Assembly: GCF_000400365.1 (NCBI RefSeq)
Contig: NZ_BAOG01000039.1
Coordinates: 124,001-188,000 of the forward strand
DNA from: Vibrio jasicida CAIM 1864 = LMG 25398
GTDB taxonomy: Bacteria > Pseudomonadota > Gammaproteobacteria > Enterobacterales > Vibrionaceae
Reading direction: 5' to 3'
DNA length: 64,000 bases
Positions 26,687 through 35,974 of this stretch are shown one piece after another. The translations under genes and the position numbers were made by a program. Every line of letters begins with the position of its first letter. Within the stretch, counting starts at the first letter, position 1. The notes under the pieces are model-generated. The model was not told where the DNA came from, did no database searches, and worked only from the letters and a program-made list of their open reading frames with translations.

Positions 26687-27461
26687 AATTAAGTCCTTAG
26701 TCTTATATTAATTATTTAGGTACTGCACAAAAGACCTGCAATTAACGGTTCAATTATTTTTTGCAAGCACACTTAATTTATAAATAAAAATAACCAAGGC
26801 AAAAATTCGTTCTTACTTCTGGGATAAATATCAAACTTTATCTTTGATCGCGAATAACCATCCCATTTTATAAAGCTAATTATTATATCAATCAGGTTTA
26901 AATTCATGTTAAAGAATAAACTTAATTAGCTTATTTTAATTTAATTCATAGTAGCTTTGTCACAATCAAAAGAAAGGCGTTATTTTGAGAAAATAGACAG
27001 CAACTTTTATAGTTCTAACAGCAAGTTAGCAACAAAAGCCTCGTTTCACATTCAACACAAAGAACTCACGCCGAGTTAAATAAAACCGTAAAAACATTAA
27101 CTTAACTGTTTTTGTTGTAGTATTTTTCGCACAATAAATAAGTAGGGAATATGATTAAATCAATTTAATAATCAGCACAAATGACAGGGGTGTAAAAGTG
27201 AAGAAAATCAAATAAATCGATTTTAAGAATATTATTTGGAATTAAAGTCACACATTTTTCATGCGCCACAAACAAAAATACGAAAGAGAAAAATTAGAGC
27301 CTTAATTCTATTCATATTTCGTAAAGGCCTTAATAATCCAGTTATCACTTAATGTCGTTAATTTCTGTACAAATAAAAACCAAAGTTAAGCTATTTTTAT
27401 TTTACATCTGTATTACATTGATTTATTTTCGAACTATTATTGGGTATGTAACTCGCTTAAA
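26687..27461. other. AT-rich 775-base intergenic region
   Basis: The stretch between the chitinase start and the terminator of the next gene has no ORF of note, no strong hairpin and no repeat that I can see. It must contain the chitinase promoter. The AT content is markedly higher than in the coding regions. Regulatory sites for chitin induction are possible but not recognised. Confidence 0.5.
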
Positions 27462-27498
27462 CGAAAAAAGAGAGCCCACAATGTGACTCTCTTTTTCG
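27462..27498 (-). terminator. Intrinsic terminator after the SnoaL-like gene
   Basis: CGAAAAA-AGAGAG pairs with CTCTCTTTTTCG around a 12-base loop (one bulged base), about 20 bases after the stop codon, with a T run in the minus direction. Confidence 0.75.
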
Positions 27499-27517
27499 TG
27501 CATATTGTCTTTAGATG

Positions 27518-28378
27518 CTATTTAAAGCCGAACTTACCATTGCCGTTCTTCCACTCTGACTTCGATGGAATCGCTTCAATCGTGTCCCAATGCTCTACAA
27601 TTTTGCCATTGTCGACACGGAATAAGTCATAGAACGCGACGTGTTGGTTCATGAACTGACCTTCGCTCACTGATAACACGAAGTTCCCTTCACCGATAAT
27701 CAAATGGTTCTTGCTATATACCATCGGCATGCCCGCTTCCGCTAATTGCTTAAGTGCAACACCCAAACCACTCAAACCGTCGGCCACCGCAACGTTGTGT
27801 TGGATGTAGTCACTGTCTTTATCACCGATAAACTTACTGATCTGAGACATATCCCCTTTCATCAGTATGGTTTGTACAAAATCAGAAACGATCGCTTTGT
27901 TCTCATCCGTTTTGTTTACATCTGTAATTTCTGTTGCACCGTCAAATTGAGTGCGACCACTTGGATTAGGTTTCGCTACGTCTTGTAAGTTATCCCAGTG
28001 CTCGACGATCAAACCCTCTTCAAAACGGAAAATATCAAAGCCCGCTTTCGGTCCGAAAAAGTCGTATTCCGTGTGCAATGCCACGTATTCGCCATCTTGA
28101 ATGGTACGAATCACTTTCGCTTTAGCACTGCCTTCTGGCAGCATCTTCATTACTTCGCCAAAGCCCGCTAAACCATCTGCAACCGCAAGATTATGCTGAA
28201 TGTACTTGTTTGGGTTGATGTATGAAATCGCGTTTTGGTCGCCCGTTTCAATGCTTGAGATAACCGCGACGGCTTTATCACGATTCGACAATTCATCGGC
28301 ATTTACAGCGAAAGAAGCACTAGCAAAAACGGTGGATGCGATAACAGAGCTAGCGAAAAAGCGAGTCAATTTGTTCAT
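27518..28378 (-). CDS. Exported protein with two tandem SnoaL/NTF2-like domains
   Basis: A 286-residue protein with a signal peptide (about residues 1-27). Two copies of a SnoaL-like domain follow (about 30-140 and 155-280); they share segments such as YIQHNLAVADGLAGFG and YIQHNVAVADGLSGLG, and each ends with a VEHWD motif. The domains form cone-shaped barrels that bind small hydrophobic ligands or act as isomerases. The start at 28378 is chosen for the AGAGGAA ribosome-binding site. An AraC-type regulator lies 120 bases upstream on the same strand and may control it. Confidence 0.75.
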   Translation of the reverse strand: MNKLTRFFASSVIASTVFASASFAVNADELSNRDKAVAVISSIETGDQNAISYINPNKYIQHNLAVADGLAGFGEVMKMLPEGSAKAKVIRTIQDGEYVALHTEYDFFGPKAGFDIFRFEEGLIVEHWDNLQDVAKPNPSGRTQFDGATEITDVNKTDENKAIVSDFVQTILMKGDMSQISKFIGDKDSDYIQHNVAVADGLSGLGVALKQLAEAGMPMVYSKNHLIIGEGNFVLSVSEGQFMNQHVAFYDLFRVDNGKIVEHWDTIEAIPSKSEWKNGNGKFGFK

Positions 28379-28501
28379 ATTATTTTCCTCTTGTTGGCTT
28401 GAGAACAATAATAGGAATGAATCAAAGACTCGTCTGTGTGGATGTGCGTCGGAAAATGGTCAATATCGAACATGAACACAAAAAGGCGTTCATACTCAAC
28501 A

Positions 28502-29380
28502 TCATAACTGTGGTTCGGCGTACTGCTTCTGGAATTGGCTTGGTGTCATATCGGTTTGATTTTTAAAGTATCGAACAAAATTACTCGCATCTTCAAAACC
28601 AAAGTCAAAAGCTAACTGTTGCGTCGTAACGTTACTCACCACCAAGCGGCGCTTAATCTCTATTGTGACAAACGCGTCGATCATTTGTTTCGCGGTTAAG
28701 TTCGTTGCCAGCTTGCAGATAACATTTAACGTTTTATACGTTGACCCCATCTGCCCCGCATACCAGTTCGCATCACGGATATGTTCATAATTCGCCTGGA
28801 GCAAATCAAAGAAACGTGCAAGTTTGTAGCTCTGCTCTTTGGTTAACTTATCGTGCCTTTCTTCAGGTCGAAGACGATGCAGCATTAGAGCGAAAGAAGA
28901 GAAAAGATACATGACGATCAATGGGTCGGAATGCTGACTTTCAATTTCCTTGATAACCTCGCCAATAAGCAGTTTGGCACTCTGGCAGGTGGCTTCGTCT
29001 AAGCTCAATAGTGGCGAACGAGCTTGGTTTAAATGCGTTGGAGTGTAGTTAGGTAAACGCATGTTGGCATGCACTTGGTCTAAAAACGCTTGGGTGAAAA
29101 TGATCACTTTGCCGGAGGGTTTGTTGGACAAATCGAAAGCTTGCACCTGCTCGCGACGAACAAAGAGGATGCTGCCAGATTCAAACGGATACTGCTTAAA
29201 ATCCACCATGTGTACGCCACTGCCTTTTTCGATGTAAACCATCATGAAGAAGGTAATGCGATGCGGTTTTTGAGGTGAATGGCTTTCGTACTCTTGGCCA
29301 TACAAGCTTTCTAGATCGAAGATTTCAATCTCTGCTTGATTCGATTTTTTATGGTCAAAGCCTACGGTTGGTATTTGCAT
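28502..29380 (-). CDS. AraC-family transcriptional regulator
   Basis: A 292-residue regulator. The N-terminal half resembles an AraC cupin sensor (ITFFMMVYIEKGSGVHMVDF, SGSILFVRREQVQAFDL). The C-terminal 100 residues carry two helix-turn-helix motifs (YAGQMGSTYKTLNVICK and LAFDFGFEDASNFVRYFK) and end in MTPSQFQ. Its position just upstream of the exported SnoaL-like gene suggests a local target. The inducer is unknown. Confidence 0.83.
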   Translation of the reverse strand: MQIPTVGFDHKKSNQAEIEIFDLESLYGQEYESHSPQKPHRITFFMMVYIEKGSGVHMVDFKQYPFESGSILFVRREQVQAFDLSNKPSGKVIIFTQAFLDQVHANMRLPNYTPTHLNQARSPLLSLDEATCQSAKLLIGEVIKEIESQHSDPLIVMYLFSSFALMLHRLRPEERHDKLTKEQSYKLARFFDLLQANYEHIRDANWYAGQMGSTYKTLNVICKLATNLTAKQMIDAFVTIEIKRRLVVSNVTTQQLAFDFGFEDASNFVRYFKNQTDMTPSQFQKQYAEPQL

Positions 29381-29574
29381 TCACCCTCCACTCGTTACTA
29401 CTTGTATTTTGGTCAATTTCAGCAGGAATGCGAATCGAACTGTATCACATCGTGCAACCAAGGTAGCGTTTGAGGTGGTGAATGTCTGTCTAATCTCCCT
29501 AAACCAACATGCTGCTTAAAATAAGCCAGTTCATAAAACAACATGGTCCATAAAAAACATGGCTCTCAAAACAC

Positions 29575-29598
29575 AAAGGCAAGCCGAAGCCTGCCTTT
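29575..29598 (-). terminator. Intrinsic terminator after the shyB-like gene
   Basis: AAAGGCA / TGCCTTT stem with a 10-base loop, about 24 bases after the stop codon of the peptidase gene, with TTTGTGT in the minus direction. Confidence 0.7.
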
Positions 29599-29621
29599 GT
29601 TCATTGATCTATGCAAAGAGT

Positions 29622-30941
29622 CTAAGACGTCTTTTTACCCTCGTTCGCTTTTGCGTTGCTTGCGTTTTGCTCGGTAGCAACCATGTCATCAAACTCAGAA
29701 ACTCGTGCTAGGAACGCAGGTTTGTCTTTGTTTGGAATCGAGCTAGCCAAAGGCAAATCGGCGGTCATCGAATCCACTGCACGGTTGCGCACCAGTACTT
29801 CGAAGTGCAAGTGTGGGCCTGTTAGACGGCCTGTCGCCCCCGAAAGCGCAATCTTTTGTCCACGCTTAACATGATCGCCTTTCTTGACTAAGAAACGGCT
29901 CAAGTGCAGATAACGAGTTTTGTACACACTGTTGTGCTCAATCACCAAGTATTTGCCTGCGTAAGGGTGGTTACGAACAGCAATCACTTTGCCATCACCC
30001 GTTGAGTAAACTGGCGAACCCACTGGCGTCGCGAAATCGGTACCATTATGCGGTTGAATGCGGCCTGTTACTGGGTGTCTTCGGTTCGGGTTAAACGGAG
30101 ACGTAATACGTCGGAATTGTTTGTCGATTGGATAGCGGTTAAAGGCTTGCTCTAGGCTGTTTCCATCACGGTCATAGAAGCGACCATCTTCAGCCAAAAA
30201 CGCTTCTACGTCTTTACCACGCATCTTGATAGCAATGCCCTGCACTTCTGTATTGCCTGTTAAGTGGTCATCAACGTACTGACGACGCACCAGCACATGA
30301 AAGCTATCGCCAGCACGCAACTCGCGGGCAAAATTCACTTTGTCACGAAGTACACGCGTAATGTTGGCAATCTGGGTAGTAGTTAATCCTTGTCGGTGCG
30401 CAGAAGATGAGAAACTGCCGTTGATTTCACCGGAGTACATTTCCTCGCGCCATTCACCCGGCTCTTCAACAAAGTCATAAGCGAATGTGCCATCGTCGTT
30501 CTGCGTGTAAATCGAACGTTCGACAAGGCTTTCGTGGAAGATTACTTGTTGCAGCGTCTTGGTGTCTCTATCTACCACAAACTCAAGGTGGTCACCTGGT
30601 TTGATGGTATCCAGTTTCAAGGAGGTTAAATCGGCTTCAAGAAGCTTTTGCGTGGTTTCGTATGGGACACCCCACGAGGAGAAAATCGTGCTAAGTGTGT
30701 CACCTACTTTAACGAAGTAGTGAATACGTGCAATGTTGTCGTGATCTTGTGTTGCCAGTTCGGCGTTTGGTGTCGTGTCGTCTGTCTGAGCCTCATGTAC
30801 GTGAGCGCTCTCTAGCTCGGAATAAGGCGTGACCTTAATGGTGATTTCTTCTGGTTTCGTTTCTGCTTGATAGGTGAGATAGGCTGCAAGAGAGAATGCG
30901 GTAGCAGCGACAGCAATGAGTGAATAACGAACAAACTTCAT
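29622..30941 (-). CDS. shyB: ShyB-like M23 peptidoglycan endopeptidase, Zur-regulated
   Basis: A 439-residue cell-wall hydrolase: a single N-terminal membrane anchor (about 6-23), a LysM/OapA-like domain (about 75-125; YFVKVGDTLSTIF), a central domain, and a C-terminal LytM (M23) domain with the zinc ligands in PHNGTDFATP (H..D) and GPHLHFEV (HxH). M23 enzymes cut the D,D-crosslinks of peptidoglycan and allow growth of the sacculus. In Vibrio cholerae, ShyB is the family member made under zinc starvation through Zur. Here a Zur box lies 30 bases upstream of the start, which is why I choose shyB over shyA or shyC. Confidence 0.85.
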   Translation of the reverse strand: MKFVRYSLIAVAATAFSLAAYLTYQAETKPEEITIKVTPYSELESAHVHEAQTDDTTPNAELATQDHDNIARIHYFVKVGDTLSTIFSSWGVPYETTQKLLEADLTSLKLDTIKPGDHLEFVVDRDTKTLQQVIFHESLVERSIYTQNDDGTFAYDFVEEPGEWREEMYSGEINGSFSSSAHRQGLTTTQIANITRVLRDKVNFARELRAGDSFHVLVRRQYVDDHLTGNTEVQGIAIKMRGKDVEAFLAEDGRFYDRDGNSLEQAFNRYPIDKQFRRITSPFNPNRRHPVTGRIQPHNGTDFATPVGSPVYSTGDGKVIAVRNHPYAGKYLVIEHNSVYKTRYLHLSRFLVKKGDHVKRGQKIALSGATGRLTGPHLHFEVLVRNRAVDSMTADLPLASSIPNKDKPAFLARVSEFDDMVATEQNASNAKANEGKKTS

Positions 30942-30970
30942 AGTACTTGGGATAATCGGAAACAGTAATT

Positions 30971-30983
30971 GTTATGTTATAAC
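30971..30983. promoter_or_regulatory. Zur box before the shyB-like gene
   Basis: GTTATGTTATAAC matches the Zur core with one mismatched pair, 30-42 bases upstream of the ATG. It resembles the boxes at 9314 and 11941 in the same window. Confidence 0.82.
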
Positions 30984-31176
30984 ATCTGAATCTCAAAATT
31001 TAAACATTGCGTATTTGAGAACTTTGTTTCTAAGCTTTTCTAGTCTCGCTAAGCGCCTATTTTGCTTAAATAAACCTTACTGTAAAAAAGGGTAAATTCC
31101 TTTTACCCTCTCTATGATTGCGTGATCCCAGTTTAGTTCACTCTACTACTCGCAACTTCTATAAATTCTATAAATT

Positions 31177-31725
31177 CTATAGCAACTGCCGATCTTTTAA
31201 GCGTTCGAGAATAAAATCCACACGTTGTTCGACACTCATCGTCGGCACTTCTATCAACTCATAACCATATTGATGATATGCCGCTACCATGGCTTGATAA
31301 GTCCTTACGGCTTCAGCAAAGTCTTGTTTTCGTTCTTCATCATTAGCAAAAATGGCTTCCCAAGGTGGAAAGACAAAGACAGAGTTGGCGTAGCGTATAT
31401 GCTGACACGCATCCATTAATGCGTGTGGAATGGGTAAGTTTTCTAATTGGCTATAACCGTATGAATCCACAATACAGCGGTCAAAGAAGACAAGCTCATT
31501 GAGTTGTTCGAAGGCTTGATGGTGTTTTTTCTCTTCACGTACCATCTCATCACGAAAAGAAATTTTGTCTTTCCACGGTAAAGCACCACCATCCAGAGCA
31601 ACTTGCTGTTTGATCACTTTGCGCCCCACTTCTGGCGCGCAATTGTAACCAAGCTCAATCAGCTTTTCTATTACAGAGGTTTTGCCCGCACCTGGGCCAC
31701 CTGTAAATACGATTAGGTTGTTCAT
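31177..31725 (-). CDS. AAA-family ATPase / small nucleotide kinase-like protein
   Basis: A 182-residue P-loop protein. Walker A is TGGPGAGKTS (8-17), followed by LIELGYNCAPEVGRKVI, which is typical of AAA_28 (PF13521) proteins related to NadR ribosylnicotinamide-kinase domains and thiamine-triphosphatase-linked ATPases. An FFDRCIVDSYGY segment follows. It should bind and hydrolyse ATP or phosphorylate a small substrate; the substrate is unknown. It stands 43 bases from the LysR gene on the same strand and could be co-transcribed. Confidence 0.78.
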   Translation of the reverse strand: MNNLIVFTGGPGAGKTSVIEKLIELGYNCAPEVGRKVIKQQVALDGGALPWKDKISFRDEMVREEKKHHQAFEQLNELVFFDRCIVDSYGYSQLENLPIPHALMDACQHIRYANSVFVFPPWEAIFANDEERKQDFAEAVRTYQAMVAAYHQYGYELIEVPTMSVEQRVDFILERLKDRQLL

Positions 31726-31768
31726 GTAGACCTCGATTGTTGAAGCGTAATGATCGCCTTCCGCCCTT

Positions 31769-32704
31769 TTATGTCGGTCGTTGGTTATTCTCGAATCGGT
31801 GTTGTAGAAGAAGTTTGATCTCTGAAAGAAGCCAGTTAATCAATGGGGTATCTTGAGTTTGATAGAGGTAATAGGCGTACACATCCATATTTTGCTTGGG
31901 TAAGCCTGTGCTGGAAGTAACGTTAGGATGAATAGCGACGATATCGTCTGGAAGTGTCGTCATGACACTGGCGACTGGGAAGAAGGCATCAGAATGTCGG
32001 ATGGCATTAAAGTTAACCTCCGGCGAATCCGATTTCAACAAAATATCCGGAACATGACCAGCTTTTAACATGGTCTGCTCTGCTGTTTCGTGTCTTGTTT
32101 GCCAATCCGGGGTACGAATCAACACCATTGGATACTTAGCTAAATCATGAATGGTAACAACATCAAGTTGAGTGAGCGGATGCCCTTGCCTGACACAAAA
32201 CATAAAGTGGTTCTTGGGCATCAACTCTTGTTTGATCTGTTTGGAATACCCTTCTGGGCCATAATCCAAAGCGACGTGGATTTTTCGAGACAACAAAGCC
32301 GATTCTACTTGTGAACGCCAATCCATAATCTCAAATCTTGCGTTTGGAGCCTTCTCTCGCAAGGTGGAGAACAGATCCACACCAATTGCATTCGTCAGTG
32401 CATTGGTCAAACTGATGGAGACTTTTCCTTGATATTTAGAAGGATCAAATGCTGCTTCAAAGGCTAACAGTCCATCAATCTGCTCTACCAATTCAGGAAG
32501 ACGGCGCTCTAGTTCGTAACAACGTTCTGTCGGCACTAATCCGTAACGCTCACGCACGAACAATGCGTCATCAAAGGTTTCCCTTAATCGACTAAGCGCG
32601 TGGCTTACCGCCGATTGACTAAGGTTCAAACGTTCTGCCGCTTGCTTAGTATTTCTGGTTTCGAGCAGCACTCGTAATACTTTGAGTAGGTTGTAATCAA
32701 ACAT
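31769..32704 (-). CDS. LysR-family transcriptional regulator
   Basis: A 311-residue LysR regulator. The N-terminal helix-turn-helix is clear (TKQAAERLNLSQSAVSHALS), followed by the linker helix and a two-lobed effector domain from about residue 90. It is divergent from the DUF1254 gene across a 135-base region, the standard arrangement for a LysR activator and its target. The effector is unknown. Confidence 0.87.
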   Translation of the reverse strand: MFDYNLLKVLRVLLETRNTKQAAERLNLSQSAVSHALSRLRETFDDALFVRERYGLVPTERCYELERRLPELVEQIDGLLAFEAAFDPSKYQGKVSISLTNALTNAIGVDLFSTLREKAPNARFEIMDWRSQVESALLSRKIHVALDYGPEGYSKQIKQELMPKNHFMFCVRQGHPLTQLDVVTIHDLAKYPMVLIRTPDWQTRHETAEQTMLKAGHVPDILLKSDSPEVNFNAIRHSDAFFPVASVMTTLPDDIVAIHPNVTSSTGLPKQNMDVYAYYLYQTQDTPLINWLLSEIKLLLQHRFENNQRPT

Positions 32705-32839
32705 ACGCCATCTCTTTCATCACTCATTGCATTAGATATTAATACAGTTAATTTCTAACATTCAACAGCTTCACTTCTGAACATATCTTGTTCTGCCTAA
32801 TATGGGGTCAACGCTTCCTTAACCCTGAAAGGTCCTATT

Positions 32840-33928
32840 ATGAAAAAGACGTCATTAGCACTGACCATGGCTCTGATCTCTTCGGCTGCTTTTGCTGCTG
32901 ATTTACCAACGACACAACAAGTGATCGACAGCATCGATTCCTCTAACTGGGCAGTAAATCCGCTTGATTACGGCATGACAGCAATGGAGTACCAGCGCAA
33001 AGAAGCCGATTTGTTCGCACAAAAGATGCTAAGTCGTGGTGAGTTGAACCAGTTCATCCACTTCCCTGGCCTATCTCAAGCGGGTGATACTTGGGTAGTC
33101 ACGCCGAATGTCGACAACGTCTATTCCCTTGCGGTTATTGATGCGCGTAAAGGCTTCAAGATTGAAATCCCAGACATGGGTGATCGTTTTGTCTCGCTTC
33201 ACATCCAAGACCAAAACCATACTTTTGTTCAGTACACTTGGACACCGGGTGTGTATGAATACAAAGCGGGTGATATTGAGACCAACTACGTGTTTATTGG
33301 CGTTCGTGTAGGAACAGACGCAACAGCCGATGACTTGGCGTACATCAAGAACGAAATTCAACCCAAGATGAAGATCGAGTCAAACTCAGCCGTTCCATAC
33401 GCCACTGACACCAAAGAGGAAGACATCGCTGAGTTGCGTTCTGCCCTACTTAAAGAATGGGGTAAGTTGCCTGACATGTACGACACTGTGCAATTCGATA
33501 TTCATGATGTTTCTAATTGGGAGAAATGGACCTACACCATTGCTGGCTCTTGGGGTTTGAGCCCAGAATCGACGGCAATGTATGCTTCTTGGGCGCCTGA
33601 AAACACCAAGGCGAATGAATGTTACACCGCAACGTTTGATCATGTTCCGGCGAAAGCCTTCAGCTCGCTAACCATGTACAACTCAGATAACTACTTGATG
33701 ACAAACGACCACAATATTGTGAGCACAAACCGTAAAGACTTTAAGATTAACGAAGACGGCAGCTTTACGATCATTTTTGGTGGGGAACAATGTCATGCCA
33801 TCGCTGACGAAAAAGGCGTGAACTACGCGAAAACACCATTAGATGGATGGCGTGCTCAGCTTCGAGCTTACGTGCCAGATGTGGAGAAGATGAAACACTA
33901 CCAGTTACCAAAACTCGAAAAGCTGTAG
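32840..33928 (+). CDS. Exported DUF1254/DUF1214 protein
   Basis: A 362-residue protein with a signal peptide ending at AFAA (about 19). The N-terminal DUF1254 domain (PNVDNVYSLAVIDARKGF, VSLHIQDQNHTFVQYTW) is followed by a DUF1214 domain with FSSLTMYNSDNYLMTNDHNI and GWRAQLRAYVPD. The family is periplasmic, widely spread and of unknown activity. It is divergent from a LysR regulator that probably controls it. A strong terminator follows at 33965. Confidence 0.8.
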   Translation: MKKTSLALTMALISSAAFAADLPTTQQVIDSIDSSNWAVNPLDYGMTAMEYQRKEADLFAQKMLSRGELNQFIHFPGLSQAGDTWVVTPNVDNVYSLAVIDARKGFKIEIPDMGDRFVSLHIQDQNHTFVQYTWTPGVYEYKAGDIETNYVFIGVRVGTDATADDLAYIKNEIQPKMKIESNSAVPYATDTKEEDIAELRSALLKEWGKLPDMYDTVQFDIHDVSNWEKWTYTIAGSWGLSPESTAMYASWAPENTKANECYTATFDHVPAKAFSSLTMYNSDNYLMTNDHNIVSTNRKDFKINEDGSFTIIFGGEQCHAIADEKGVNYAKTPLDGWRAQLRAYVPDVEKMKHYQLPKLEKL

Positions 33929-33964
33929 TGAAAACGCTCTAGACAATTTCGATTAATAGTTTTT

Positions 33965-33992
33965 AAGGACAAGTTAACGCTTGTCCTTTTTT
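33965..33992 (+). terminator. Intrinsic terminator after the DUF1254 gene
   Basis: AAGGACAAG / CTTGTCCTT, a perfect 9-bp stem with a 6-base loop and a T run, about 37 bases after the stop codon. Confidence 0.88.
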
Positions 33993-34089
33993 GTTGTTTG
34001 TCCTCTCTTGTTTCTTGTCCCTTGTTTTTTAGGGCAAGACAAATAATGGGGTCAATCACTAAGCACTTTCACGTTGGAACTAAAATATG

Positions 34090-34287
34090 CACTTATGTGC
34101 ATTATTTAGCCATTAATTAATGGAGAATTAAACGCAGTCAAAAAAGAATGGAATGGTTGGCGAAAACGCCAACGTTCTACTCGATTGTTGTGTTTTTCAA
34201 GATCTCCGAGTGATTAGCCAAGCACTCTTATGTATCTAGCAGTCATTGACTCGCGCGGATGACTCCAAGTCCGCGCCGTTTTTTTCT
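34090..34287 (+). ncRNA. Candidate small RNA ending in its own terminator
   Basis: The 650 bases between the DUF1254 terminator and cydA have no ORF, yet hold a free-standing intrinsic terminator: GCGCGGA (34253-34259) / TCCGCGC (34270-34276) followed by TTTTTTT (34279 on). Upstream lie a tight hairpin GTTGGCG-AAAA-CGCCAAC (34156-34173) and a GAGTG/CACTC stem (34208-34227). A palindrome ATGCAC-TTAT-GTGCAT (34087-34102) sits where a promoter could be. Together this looks like a structured RNA of roughly 150-200 bases. The 5' end is a guess, and I recognise no known family. Confidence 0.45.
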
Positions 34288-34506
34288 GATAAACCAAAAT
34301 CGGACATCCAAAGCAACAAGCGCAAATATCCTTACTAAAAACACTGTTTCTGTAATTTTATTTCAGAATTATCGAAACCATCATAAGGATAATTCGAACT
34401 AATCTTAATTCATGCAACTTCAGTTACATTTACTTTCTTTTACTCACTTCTCGCGACTATTAGCGGCATTTTGAGACAATTTCCCACACTCCTTTCTTTG
34501 TCTTAG

Positions 34507-34520
34507 TTGATATAAATCAT
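34507..34520. promoter_or_regulatory. FNR-like site upstream of cydAB
   Basis: TTGAT-ATAA-ATCAT matches the FNR consensus TTGAT-N4-ATCAA at nine of ten positions. It is about 120 bases before the cydA start. Oxygen-sensing control of a high-affinity oxidase fits this position. Confidence 0.6.
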
Positions 34521-34640
34521 GGTTAGAAGAAAACAGAATCACCTGTATTTCTCGATACATGAATCCAAACTGCCCGATTTTTCGTAACTAAATTACAGAT
34601 AGACACGATTTTTAGCACGGCACGTTTTTGAGGAACCAAG

Positions 34641-35972
34641 ATGTTAGATACCCTCATGCTGTCGCGGATCCAGTTCGCGACCAATATCAGCTTTCATATT
34701 CTCTTCCCGACCATCACCATCGCGTTGGCGTGGATGTTGGTGTTTTTCAAGTGGCGATATAACCGCACACAAGCCCCCGTATGGCTCGATGTTTATTACT
34801 TTTGGGTCAAGATATTCGCTCTCACTTTCGCCTTGGGTGTGGTATCCGGCATTACGATGAGTTTCCAGTTTGGTACCAACTGGCCAGGCTTTATGGAACG
34901 AGTCGGAAACGTAGCAGGACCATTGCTCGGATACGAAGTGATGACCGCCTTCTTTATGGAAGCCACCTTCCTTGGCGTGATGCTTTTTGGGCGAGGACGA
35001 GTACCGGAATGGGTTCATACTCTCGCTACTGTTCTGGTTGCTGTTGGGACAAGTATGTCCGCATTTTGGATTCTGGTGCTTAACAGCTGGATGCACACAC
35101 CAAGCGGATATGAAATGATTGACGGTATTGTGCATGTAACCAGTTGGAAGGAAGTCATTTTCAATCCTTCTTTACCTTACCGTCTTCTGCACACGCTATT
35201 AGCATCGGCGCTGACTGCCAGCTTCTTGATTGCGGGTATCTCGGCTTATCAAATAATGAAAAAGCCAGATCACCGCTCAGCCAGACTTGGCCTAAAAGTC
35301 GCGTTGTTCGCGGCGGCTGGATTTATCCCGATACAAATCTTTGTCGGTGACCTGCACGGGTTAAACACGCTTGAACATCAACCTGCAAAAATAGCAGCAA
35401 TGGAAGGCGTGTGGGAGACCGAGCAAGGCGCGCCCCTTCTTCTGTTTGCGATGCCAAATGAAGAAACTCGCAGCAATGATTTTGAAGTTGGCATCCCGAA
35501 GTTAGCGAGTTTGATTCTTACTCATGACTTAGACGGAGAAATCCAAGGACTTAACGAGTTTGCGCCTGACCACCCGCCAGTGAAGCCCTTGTTCTTTGGT
35601 TTCCGTGTGATGGTTGGTGTGGGTGTTCTTATGCTGCTGGTTAGCTGGTATGGCGCGGTGAAGCTAGCACGCAAAAAATCGCTACCTAAACCTTACCTGT
35701 ACACAGTATTAGTCATGACGTTCTCTGGTTGGATAGCCACACTGGCGGGTTGGTATGTTACTGAGATTGGTCGACAACCTTGGTTGGTCAGCGGTGTATT
35801 GCGTACATCAGAAGCCGTAACCACGGTTGCGAGCAGCAGTGTGATGACTTCGCTCATTATGTACTTAGCCATTTACGCTGCATTGCTGGTTGCGTACATC
35901 CATACCCTGTTCTATTTGGCGCGCAAAGACGTTGCAGCCCATGAAGTCCCACTGACACAACAAGAGGCCTAA
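34641..35972 (+). CDS. cydA: Cytochrome bd-type ubiquinol oxidase subunit I
   Basis: A 443-residue, nine-helix subunit I. The haem-ligand region RIQFATNISFHILFP at the N-terminus carries the first conserved histidine, GDLHGLNTLEHQPAKIAAMEG-like sequence marks the quinol (Q) loop region, and GWYVTEIGRQPW is the conserved C-terminal segment. The Q loop is short, as in CioA or the firmicute type, unlike the long loop of E. coli CydA. With subunit II it oxidises quinol and reduces oxygen to water with high affinity. It begins behind GAGGAACCA and is two bases from cydB. Confidence 0.93.
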   Translation: MLDTLMLSRIQFATNISFHILFPTITIALAWMLVFFKWRYNRTQAPVWLDVYYFWVKIFALTFALGVVSGITMSFQFGTNWPGFMERVGNVAGPLLGYEVMTAFFMEATFLGVMLFGRGRVPEWVHTLATVLVAVGTSMSAFWILVLNSWMHTPSGYEMIDGIVHVTSWKEVIFNPSLPYRLLHTLLASALTASFLIAGISAYQIMKKPDHRSARLGLKVALFAAAGFIPIQIFVGDLHGLNTLEHQPAKIAAMEGVWETEQGAPLLLFAMPNEETRSNDFEVGIPKLASLILTHDLDGEIQGLNEFAPDHPPVKPLFFGFRVMVGVGVLMLLVSWYGAVKLARKKSLPKPYLYTVLVMTFSGWIATLAGWYVTEIGRQPWLVSGVLRTSEAVTTVASSSVMTSLIMYLAIYAALLVAYIHTLFYLARKDVAAHEVPLTQQEA

Positions 35973-35974
35973 TC

